This document shows positions 57,437 through 64,000 of a stretch of DNA of 64,000 nucleotides, in pieces. The translations under genes were made by a program, and so were the position numbers. Source of the stretch: Beggiatoa leptomitoformis. Lineage in GTDB: Bacteria; Pseudomonadota; Gammaproteobacteria; Beggiatoales; Beggiatoaceae. Under the pieces are notes generated by a model. The model saw only the letters and a program-made list of their open reading frames with translations. It was not told the DNA's origin and did no database searches. The stretch is taken from the NCBI RefSeq assembly GCF_001305575.3, contig NZ_CP012373.2:1178001-1242000 (forward strand), in the 5' to 3' direction. Within the stretch, counting starts at the first letter, position 1, and the number at the start of each line of letters is the position of its first letter.

Positions 57437-58129
57437 ATGGCTTTCTCTTTTTCTGCTTCGTCTCGTCGTGATTGGTCAATATTACATGTTGCCTTGATTG
57501 TATTTGGAATCGGTTTATGTATCAGTGTTGCCATGTTACTCAGTTGTTATTGGTATTTACAGTCAGTAACAGTACAACTTAACAAGGAAAAGCATGGGCT
57601 TGCTGTAACAAAAGAAACTCGTGACACACTAGCCAATACCCTTAATCAGCTTCAACCTGAAGATTATCAATTTTTTAATCAGCTCACGACTGCAAAATTT
57701 TACGAGATAAAAGCACAAGCCAATAGTGAAGAGATTCAAATTCAATCATTGTTATTAAACTCCCAGTTTAATGAACATATTCAAGGTTTAATCGGTAAAA
57801 TCCAAGATGTTCAAGGAACAATTAAAAATACAGAAGCGGTTCCTTATTCCCCTCTTTTTTTAAAACCACCAAAAGATAAAAAAGATTTTTTTCTCTTTAA
57901 AACCCGTTATACCCTCAATATAAACATAATCCATGAGCTTGATCTGCTAGACTTATTAGAGCAGATACAACAAGATGTTCCTACAGGATTATTTAATTTA
58001 GCGGGTTGTCAAATAAATCGGCTGGTTACAAATCCACAGATTGATTACCCTTTAAAAGCAAATTTTACCGCAACTTGTGTTATGTATTGGTACACCCTGT
58101 ATATTGAACGGGAAAAAGGGGATTTATGA
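57437..58129 (+). CDS. PilO/GspM-like pilus assembly protein (tentative)
   Basis: 230 residues. One helix (about 16-40, LHVALIVFGIGLCISVAMLL) is followed by a coiled-coil segment (VQLNKEKHGLAVTKETRDTLANTLNQL) and a small alpha/beta domain. This is the layout of PilO, GspM or MshJ inner-membrane alignment proteins of type IV pilus and type II secretion machines. Sequence similarity is weak, so the call rests on architecture and on the prepilin genes downstream. Its stop overlaps the next start by four bases. It is the first gene of a five-gene operon. Confidence 0.6.
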   Translation: MAFSFSASSRRDWSILHVALIVFGIGLCISVAMLLSCYWYLQSVTVQLNKEKHGLAVTKETRDTLANTLNQLQPEDYQFFNQLTTAKFYEIKAQANSEEIQIQSLLLNSQFNEHIQGLIGKIQDVQGTIKNTEAVPYSPLFLKPPKDKKDFFLFKTRYTLNINIIHELDLLDLLEQIQQDVPTGLFNLAGCQINRLVTNPQIDYPLKANFTATCVMYWYTLYIEREKGDL

Positions 58130-58698
58130 TGCGTTATTTCTCATTAGCTATTTTGGCTATTTTTTTTACTTCCCCTGTTTTTGCCACAGAAAAACTATTG
58201 CGTTTATTTACTACGGCTGAGGAACGACAGGCATTAAATCATGTTCGTGAACATCCAGAACCCTTTTTACAACAAAAGATTATTGATGATAAAGAGCAGA
58301 CCGAATTGCCCCCGCCTGAGATTACTTTTAATGGTTTTGTTAAACGGCATGGCGTGATTACCACAACATGGGTGAATGGTATGACGCTAAAAGTCTTGCC
58401 ACAGGTAGGATTTACTGCACAACTATCCACAACACAAAAACAGCCTGATTTATTGGTTGCGTTACCAAAAGAAAATAATGAAAAACAAATATTTAACTTG
58501 AAAGTTGGGCAAGTATTAAATACACAGAAAAACATGGCAACAGAACGTTATTTGCTCACAGATAAATCGTCTGCATCTGTAAGCGATGCGGCTGCTACGC
58601 TTAAAAACCATACATCAAATACACCACCGCCTACGAACAATATACAAGCTAACACGAATCCCCCCTCAAATAGCCATTCCATAAAAGCCAAAAAATAG
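58126..58698 (+). CDS. Periplasmic GspC/MshK-like protein of the pilus-like operon
   Basis: 190 residues with a signal peptide (MMRYFSLAILAIFFTSPVFA). ITFNGFVKRHGVITTTWVNGMTL recalls the beta-rich homology region of PilP, GspC or MshK proteins (FxGFVxRxxGxxTxWVNG), which link inner-membrane and outer-membrane parts. The C-terminus is low-complexity (Thr/Asn/Pro-rich). It overlaps the upstream gene by four bases. No function is proven for this subgroup. Confidence 0.6.
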   Translation: MMRYFSLAILAIFFTSPVFATEKLLRLFTTAEERQALNHVREHPEPFLQQKIIDDKEQTELPPPEITFNGFVKRHGVITTTWVNGMTLKVLPQVGFTAQLSTTQKQPDLLVALPKENNEKQIFNLKVGQVLNTQKNMATERYLLTDKSSASVSDAAATLKNHTSNTPPPTNNIQANTNPPSNSHSIKAKK

Positions 58699-58706
58699 CA
58701 GGTGTT

Positions 58707-60077
58707 ATGAATAAATCCCGTCATACCCAAACTGGTGTTGTGTTATTGCTTACCTTATTGTTAATGATTGTGATTGGAACATCTTTTTTTCTCGCCAAAT
58801 TTAATGCGGTTGATGTACGAATTGCACGACAAGCACAAACGGTTAAAGCCCTAGCACAGGCAAAAGAAGCATTATTGGGGTATGCACTTAGTTATTATGA
58901 TAGTAAAGATAAACCCGAAGGATTAGGACGGTTTGGGTTTTTGCCTTGTCCTGATACAAATGCAATTAGTGGTGAAGGAACAGACTGTGGTAATTATTCG
59001 GGCATACAAAAAGATAGCTCAGAAATAGGTAGGTTTCCTTGGCGCACGTTAGGGATTTCTCCGCTAAGAGATGGTGATGGGGAATGTCTTTGGTATGCCG
59101 TGTCTGGTACTTATAAAAACGCAAAAGAGGGTATTAGAACGGCAATGTTAAATGAAGATAGCAATGGTTTTTTTGAAGTCATAACGCCAAATGCTACAAC
59201 GGGAACAATTGCGACCGACCGTGCAGTTGCCGTCATTATTGCACCACACCGTGCATTGACAGGACAACAAAGAACACCTGTGGCTAGTACAGCTATTTGT
59301 GGTGGAAATTATGAGGTTACAAAATATATAGAATCCATCGTGGATGTGGCTAACTTTGCAAAAACAGCCAATAAAATAGAAAAATTTAATGAAGCAGGCA
59401 ATGATAGGATTATCTATATTACCCGACAGGAATTATTTAATTTAATTCATAAAAGACGTGATTTTAGTAAAACAATGGAATGTTTAACACAAATAGTAAC
59501 GCAATGTATCGCCATTTATGGCAGAAATAATATGTCAGCTACACCTGATGATAAACGCCTACCCTTTGCTACTCCTATTGATTTATCTAATTTATATGCT
59601 GATGATGCAGCCTATCTTGCTCAAAATGAATTATTAAAGGGACGATTACCCAATACAACCAGCATACAGGAATTAATTAAAACTTGTCCATTAGAACAAA
59701 TTTCACTTTCTACGGTGGATAGTTGTGATAATACGGCGATAAAGCCCAGCAATTTGGTTTTAAACCAAGACCCTGCAAAAACTATTTTTATCACTTTATG
59801 GCAAAATTGGAAAGACCATATATTTTATATGGTTGCCGAAAATTATAAACCAACCGCAACGCTGCCTATTCCTCCCTGTGATGCTACAAATTGTATTAAC
59901 AGTCTTTATGCCGCGAAAATCACTTTTGCAGGTCAATCTTTAACAGGACAAACACGTACAACCGCATTATTAGACGCGATAGATACAAAAAAAGATGTGA
60001 CTAATTACATAGAGGGAACAAATGATGTCAGTTTTTGTATAAAAGAAGATTTAACTGTTGAAAAATGTTCTCCTTAA
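58707..60077 (+). CDS. Large prepilin-like protein (PilX-type leader)
   Basis: 456 residues. The leader ends TQTG, then VVLLLTLLLMIVIGTSFF, a prepilin-like helix without the usual Glu at +5, as in PilX/GspK-type minor pilins. A conserved block follows: AKEALLGYALSYYDSK ... GFLPCPDTN, shared with the two downstream proteins. The rest is a large globular domain with many Cys, probably exposed at a pilus tip or surface. It overlaps the next gene by 13 bases. Confidence 0.72.
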   Translation: MNKSRHTQTGVVLLLTLLLMIVIGTSFFLAKFNAVDVRIARQAQTVKALAQAKEALLGYALSYYDSKDKPEGLGRFGFLPCPDTNAISGEGTDCGNYSGIQKDSSEIGRFPWRTLGISPLRDGDGECLWYAVSGTYKNAKEGIRTAMLNEDSNGFFEVITPNATTGTIATDRAVAVIIAPHRALTGQQRTPVASTAICGGNYEVTKYIESIVDVANFAKTANKIEKFNEAGNDRIIYITRQELFNLIHKRRDFSKTMECLTQIVTQCIAIYGRNNMSATPDDKRLPFATPIDLSNLYADDAAYLAQNELLKGRLPNTTSIQELIKTCPLEQISLSTVDSCDNTAIKPSNLVLNQDPAKTIFITLWQNWKDHIFYMVAENYKPTATLPIPPCDATNCINSLYAAKITFAGQSLTGQTRTTALLDAIDTKKDVTNYIEGTNDVSFCIKEDLTVEKCSP

Positions 60078-60772
60078 GAAATTCATCACCGTGTCAACGA
60101 GGATTTACGCTGTTGGAGTTAGCTATTTTCATCGTGGCATTATCTTTTTTATTATCAGGTGTTTTAATGCCCTTGACGGTACAGATACAACAACAACGTA
60201 TCCGTGAAACACAAAATCGGTTAGAAACCATTCAAGAAGCCTTAATCGGTTTTGTATTGATAAATGGCTATTTTCCTTGTCCTGATACCGATTTTAACGG
60301 CATGGAGAATAGAAGTTCAACAGGTTTAACCTGTACAAAAATAGAGGGTTATATTCCCTATGCACAACTGGGTGTTGAGGGAAAAGATGCATGGAATAAT
60401 CCTATCCGTTTTCGCACCCGTAATCGTTACGCACAAAATAGCGGTATTGATTTTAGTTCGCCCAGTGATTTAGTGATTAGGCGATTAAATAACGAACAAC
60501 TAACGAACACAACGGATTCTAACGTATTAGCCATTATTTATTCATGTGGTAAAAACGGCAGACCCGATCCTACACCTGAAAGTGATTTAGAAAAAACCAA
60601 CGATGCTGATGGTATCACTGAAGCAAGTATGACCTGCAAAAATAACGGCAATAATGAAGAAAACTATATTGCAGATAGTTTTAACACAGAATTTGATGAT
60701 ATTGTTATCTGGATTTCAAAGGAAACAATGATTTATCGTCTTACACAGGCGGGAAAATATGGTGCAAAATAA
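60065..60772 (+). CDS. Type IV prepilin-like protein, second of three
   Basis: 235 residues. The prepilin peptidase site is CQRG before FTLLELAIFIVALSFLLSG, with Glu at +5. Then come ETIQEALIGFVLINGYFPCPDTD and a beta-rich domain with IWISKE near its end. It should be processed by a PilD-type peptidase and inserted into a pilus or pseudopilus. It overlaps both neighbours, so translation is coupled. Confidence 0.8.
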   Translation: MFSLRNSSPCQRGFTLLELAIFIVALSFLLSGVLMPLTVQIQQQRIRETQNRLETIQEALIGFVLINGYFPCPDTDFNGMENRSSTGLTCTKIEGYIPYAQLGVEGKDAWNNPIRFRTRNRYAQNSGIDFSSPSDLVIRRLNNEQLTNTTDSNVLAIIYSCGKNGRPDPTPESDLEKTNDADGITEASMTCKNNGNNEENYIADSFNTEFDDIVIWISKETMIYRLTQAGKYGAK

Positions 60773-61382
60773 AGAACGAGGCTTCAGCATTCTCGAACTT
60801 GCAATGGTTGTATTTATTATCGCACTGTTAGCAGGCAGTTTATTAATCCCCTTAAGTACAAGAATTAATCAGCAATATATTCAAAATACCCAAAAATCCC
60901 TAGAAGAAGCAAAAGAGGCTTTATTAGGTTATGCGGTGATTAATGGACGTTTCCCTTGTCCTGCATTAGCCGATGGAAAAGCCAATAGTACATTGTGTAA
61001 TAGCGAAGGGTTTATCCCTTGGGTTGAATTGGGTGTGGGGCGTTATGATGGGTGGGGTAAAACGTTACGTTATCGTGTAGATAAAACGTTTATGATTGAT
61101 GAAGCTGAAATAAAAGATAAACAAATGAAAGGCACTAGCGGATTCACTATTAAAACAATAGATAATTCAAGTCTTGCAAGCAGTGACGTGATTGTTGCCA
61201 TTTTATTTTCAACAGGAAAAAATGGTAAGGCTGACAACACGAATCTAATCGGGGGTAGCAACACGAATTATACGCAAGATACTCAAAATTCTGCACAAAA
61301 CTTTGACGATATGCTTATTTGGATTTCTAACAGTATGTTAGCCAGTCGCTGGGTGATGAGTGGGCGCACCATTACAGATTAA
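60759..61382 (+). CDS. Type IV prepilin-like protein, third of three
   Basis: 207 residues. The cleavage site is KERG before FSILELAMVVFIIALLAGSLL, with Glu at +5, followed by EEAKEALLGYAVINGRFPCPALAD and WVELGVGRYDGWGKTLRYR. It is clearly paralogous to the preceding protein. The C-terminal MLIWISNSMLASRWVMSG is conserved within the set. Its stop codon overlaps the stop of the convergent receiver gene (shared TTAA). Confidence 0.8.
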   Translation: MVQNKERGFSILELAMVVFIIALLAGSLLIPLSTRINQQYIQNTQKSLEEAKEALLGYAVINGRFPCPALADGKANSTLCNSEGFIPWVELGVGRYDGWGKTLRYRVDKTFMIDEAEIKDKQMKGTSGFTIKTIDNSSLASSDVIVAILFSTGKNGKADNTNLIGGSNTNYTQDTQNSAQNFDDMLIWISNSMLASRWVMSGRTITD

Positions 61383-61795
61383 GCATGTAAATCATGACAA
61401 CGTGCTGTTGCAAGCTCTAATGCTTGAATTAACAATTCTTTGCGCACAGGTTTAGCAATATAATCATTCATCCCTGCTTCTAAACAGGCTTCTCTATCGC
61501 CTTTCATAGCGTTTGCGGTCATAGCAATAATCCATGGTGATTGTGGCGGTAAAAATTCTGTGCGAATTTGGCGGGTTGCCGTCAAACCATCCATTTCTGG
61601 CATTTGAATATCCATTAAAACAATATTATAAAAATGCTGCCGCAATGTCGTTAGGGCTTCTAAACCATTATTAACAACATCCGCTTCATAACCCAATTTT
61701 TTCAACAATAACAAGGCTACCTTTTGATTAGTTGGGTTATCTTCCACTAATAAAATGCGTAATGCAGTAGCATTTTTTGCTGTTGACTCATTCAT
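61379..61795 (-). CDS. Single-domain response regulator
   Basis: A 138-residue receiver with LLVEDNPTNQKVALLLLKKLG, phospho-Asp in [21 protein letters not shown] and Lys in DYIAKPVRKE. It is strikingly similar to the last receiver of the hybrid kinase just upstream, suggesting duplication. It lies 31 bases after that kinase gene and probably takes phosphate from it. It has no output domain. Confidence 0.9.
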   Translation of the reverse strand: MNESTAKNATALRILLVEDNPTNQKVALLLLKKLGYEADVVNNGLEALTTLRQHFYNIVLMDIQMPEMDGLTATRQIRTEFLPPQSPWIIAMTANAMKGDREACLEAGMNDYIAKPVRKELLIQALELATARCHDLHA

Positions 61796-61826
61796 TCTCG
61801 TTTGCCTGTTTCTAATAAACGGAGCA

Positions 61827-63608
61827 TTACTTTTTGCTTGGGATATTTTGTAAAACCGCTTCTAAGGTTTCTCTGCGAATAGGTTTGCTGATGTAGTCGT
61901 TCATTCCTGCGGCCAAACACATTTCACGGTCACCTTGCATAGCATTTGCCGTCATTGCAATCACCCAAGGGCGTTCTTCTGGGGGGAAAGTACCCATAAT
62001 GTGTTTGGTTGCGGTTAAACCATCCATTTCTGGCATTTGCACATCCATAAAAACGACATCATAAGGTTGTCTTTTTAAGAAAGTCAGCACTTCTATCCCA
62101 TTATTGGCAATATCTACATCGTAACCCAGTTTTTTCAGCATGATACTAGCGACTTTCTGATTGGTTAAATTATCTTCAGCCAATAAAATCCGTAACTCAT
62201 TAATAGATGTGGATGTAGGCTGTGGCATTTCAATAATGGTATTAACCGATGATGCTACAATGTCAACTTTAGGTAAAAGTGCTTGTAACAAAACAGAATA
62301 TAAACGAGCGGGTTTTAATGGTTTGGTCAATGTAGAATAAGTCTGCCCCTCTCTACTGGGTAAATAAGCGGTTGCTAAAACAATAATGGGGCATGTCGCA
62401 CGTTGATAAATACTACTTAATTTTGTAAGACGAGAAATATCTTCTTCATTAGGCAGATGTACATCTAATAAAATCGCGTGCCATTCTGTATTACTTCTCA
62501 ATAAATCATGGAATTTTGAAAGTTCTTCTATTTCAACTGTTTCCATCCCCCAGTATTTCACTTGCTTTCTTAACACTTCTCGATTACTGGGATATTGGCT
62601 ACAAACAAGCAATCGTTTGTTAATCAGCGTGGGGTGCGTGGTATATAAATAAGGATAAGGATTATCTAAGCTGGTTTGTACTTGAATAGTAAAATGAAAA
62701 GTAGAGCCATTATTTTCTACGCTTTCTACCCACACATTCCCCCCCATCAATAAACTTAAACTTTTACTAATGGTTAAGCCCAATCCTGTACCGCCATGTT
62801 TGCGGGTTGTGGAACTGTCAATTTGAGTAAAGGGTTGAAACAAACGATGCAAGCGTGATGAAGGAATGCCAATGCCTGTATCTTTAATAGCAAAATGAAT
62901 TGTTTCAGGTGGTGTTAGGTGTTCTTCTGTTGTTTTTATGGGAAATTCATTATTTGGAAAATAAGGCGGAAAATCTGGAATCTCTTTATCAACAATAACT
63001 TTTACTTCCCCTGTTTCAGTAAACTTTACAGAATTACTAAGCATATTCAATAAGATTTGACGAATACGTGTCACATCGCCAACCACAATAACGGGGACAT
63101 CATCACTAATTTGATAAACAAGGTTAAGATTTTTAGTAACCGCAACGCTTGAGACTAACCCGAGCGCGTTTTCTACACATAACCGCAAATCTAAAGGACG
63201 ACATTCTAATTCCAAGCGTCCTGCTTCAATCTTAGAAAAGTCTAAAATATCATTAATCAGCGTTAAAAGCGTTTCCCCACTGGTACGAATGGTATTGAGA
63301 TAGTCCAGTTGTTCTGCATTTAAAGCGGTATCTTGCAGAATGGCAGACATGCCTATCACCGCATTTAAAGGCGTGCGGATTTCATGACTCATATTAGCAA
63401 GAAACTCAGACTTGGCTCGAGTTGCTTCTTCGGCAACTTCTCGGGCGGCAAGCAGTTCGTTTTCTATTGCATCAGCATGTTCTGTCGTTGTCTCAAGCAG
63501 AATTTCTAAATCCACCTTTTGCATTAATAAGTCGGCAATACTATCTTGTAGCCGCTGTACTTCTGCTAATAAGGCTTCTTTAGTCCACTCTTCCACTGTT
63601 GTTGACAT
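61827..63608 (-). CDS. Hybrid histidine kinase with two receivers, one degenerate
   Basis: 593 residues with no membrane segment. A coiled coil (about 10-70) leads into HisKA with phospho-His in [15 protein letters not shown]. The ATPase has [16 protein letters not shown] and [10 protein letters not shown]. The first receiver-like domain (about 330-450) starts [10 protein letters not shown], lacking the acidic pair, though it keeps LLDVHLPN and TKPLKP. The second (about 470-590) is complete: [23 protein letters not shown] and YISKPIR. It sits between a STAS gene and a receiver gene on the same strand. The coiled coil may receive signals from a soluble partner. Confidence 0.9.
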   Translation of the reverse strand: MSTTVEEWTKEALLAEVQRLQDSIADLLMQKVDLEILLETTTEHADAIENELLAAREVAEEATRAKSEFLANMSHEIRTPLNAVIGMSAILQDTALNAEQLDYLNTIRTSGETLLTLINDILDFSKIEAGRLELECRPLDLRLCVENALGLVSSVAVTKNLNLVYQISDDVPVIVVGDVTRIRQILLNMLSNSVKFTETGEVKVIVDKEIPDFPPYFPNNEFPIKTTEEHLTPPETIHFAIKDTGIGIPSSRLHRLFQPFTQIDSSTTRKHGGTGLGLTISKSLSLLMGGNVWVESVENNGSTFHFTIQVQTSLDNPYPYLYTTHPTLINKRLLVCSQYPSNREVLRKQVKYWGMETVEIEELSKFHDLLRSNTEWHAILLDVHLPNEEDISRLTKLSSIYQRATCPIIVLATAYLPSREGQTYSTLTKPLKPARLYSVLLQALLPKVDIVASSVNTIIEMPQPTSTSINELRILLAEDNLTNQKVASIMLKKLGYDVDIANNGIEVLTFLKRQPYDVVFMDVQMPEMDGLTATKHIMGTFPPEERPWVIAMTANAMQGDREMCLAAGMNDYISKPIRRETLEAVLQNIPSKK

Positions 63609-63686
63609 TCTATCAACTCGTACTGTTAGGTTATTTGATCAATAGCATTGATTATGGATGATGCAATCATGGAGTAAATAAAGTAT

Positions 63687-64000
63687 TTATTCCCACTCCA
63701 TTAAGAGGCTAGGCATCAAGCGTTGCAAATTTTTTAATGATTTACCTTGCCACGGAATCTTTTTAGAGCCGAGCAATACAACTTGAATATCTGGTTTTTG
63801 TCGCATTTTAATCATAAATTTAGAAAGTACGTTAATACCAGAGCTATTTAAAAATTCTAACTGCCGAAGATTTAACGTAATACTCGGTGGATTTTGTGCC
63901 GCAACTGCATCTAGTAATTGTACAACAGGGGCATACTCTTCCATTCCACTTAAACGGAAAGACCCTTGACAAACAACAGTGGAATTAACACTGTCATATT
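63687..64000 (-). CDS. STAS-domain protein, N-terminus beyond the right edge
   Basis: The open frame continues to the window edge (upstream residues read DSVNSTVVCQGSFRLSG), so the internal ATG at 63944 is not the start. The STAS core ITLNLRQLEFLNSSGINVLSKFM contains the likely phosphorylatable Ser. It is paralogous to the STAS protein at 12058. It lies 78 bases upstream of the hybrid kinase and is probably part of the same signalling module. Confidence 0.82.
   Translation of the reverse strand, partial: YDSVNSTVVCQGSFRLSGMEEYAPVVQLLDAVAAQNPPSITLNLRQLEFLNSSGINVLSKFMIKMRQKPDIQVVLLGSKKIPWQGKSLKNLQRLMPSLLMEWE

Overview
The window reads as a chromosomal segment of a free-living, AT-rich gammaproteobacterium. 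RF2 with its programmed frameshift, AcnB, NAD+-dependent LigA, HolA/ProA/NadD, RlmJ, a divergent TesA/YbbA-YbbP locus, PilS/PilR-type regulators and many PAS/GGDEF/hybrid-kinase proteins all fit. The mix of PQQ genes, prepilins, plant-type leucine-rich repeats, copper resistance and abundant small palindromic repeats suggests a Beggiatoa/Thiotrichales-type filamentous sulfur bacterium. That placement is an inference from gene style; no rRNA or marker search was possible.

Layout. 1-3.9 kb: the 5' part of a secreted leucine-rich-repeat protein (minus strand), a long hairpin element, prfB (RF2), rlmJ and a DUF805 membrane protein. 4-7.1 kb: a compact cheY-cheA-cheW operon. 7.4-10.5 kb: a PilS/PilR-like sigma-54 two-component pair. 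10.7-16.5 kb: a Sel1-repeat protein, a STAS protein, a multi-PAS protein with a degenerate GGDEF domain and an MFS transporter. 16.5-19.4 kb: a MITE-like palindrome and acnB. 19.8-23 kb: a copper-resistance operon (CopL-like peptide, CopA with Met/His repeats, CopB). 23-29.8 kb: a HAD phosphatase, five 115-bp palindromic repeats, the ybbA/ybbP ABC pair divergent from tesA, and a TauE/SafE-like membrane protein. 29.8-34.8 kb: a periplasmic catalase-like protein, a lone yejB-type permease, a small DUF1737-like protein and ligA. 34.9-43.5 kb: a hybrid histidine kinase, lutB-lutC, a receiver-only protein coupled to an unusual membrane/PAS/pseudo-kinase/DnaQ-exonuclease fusion, and a double-thioredoxin-fold protein. 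43.5-49.7 kb: pqqB and the tiny pqqA, tRNA-Ser(UGA), YfiR-like protein, MoxR ATPase, an NrdB-type protein and a small secreted protein. 50-53.5 kb: the minus-strand holA, proA, nadD region sprinkled with MITEs. 53.8-57.4 kb: a MASE1-PAS-GGDEF-EAL gene split by an intact IS5-family element. 57.4-61.4 kb: a five-gene pilus-like operon with three prepilin-like proteins. 61.4-64 kb: a STAS / hybrid kinase / receiver module running in from the right edge.

Common threads are signal transduction (chemotaxis-like, PilSR, four more kinase or receiver loci, STAS switches, c-di-GMP-type proteins), periplasmic metal and redox chemistry, and an unusually rich set of small inverted repeats. The most striking items are the hypervariable LRR cassette, the sensor-exonuclease fusion with its partner receiver, the covarying 115-bp palindrome array, the prepilin operon and the recent IS disruption of a c-di-GMP gene.
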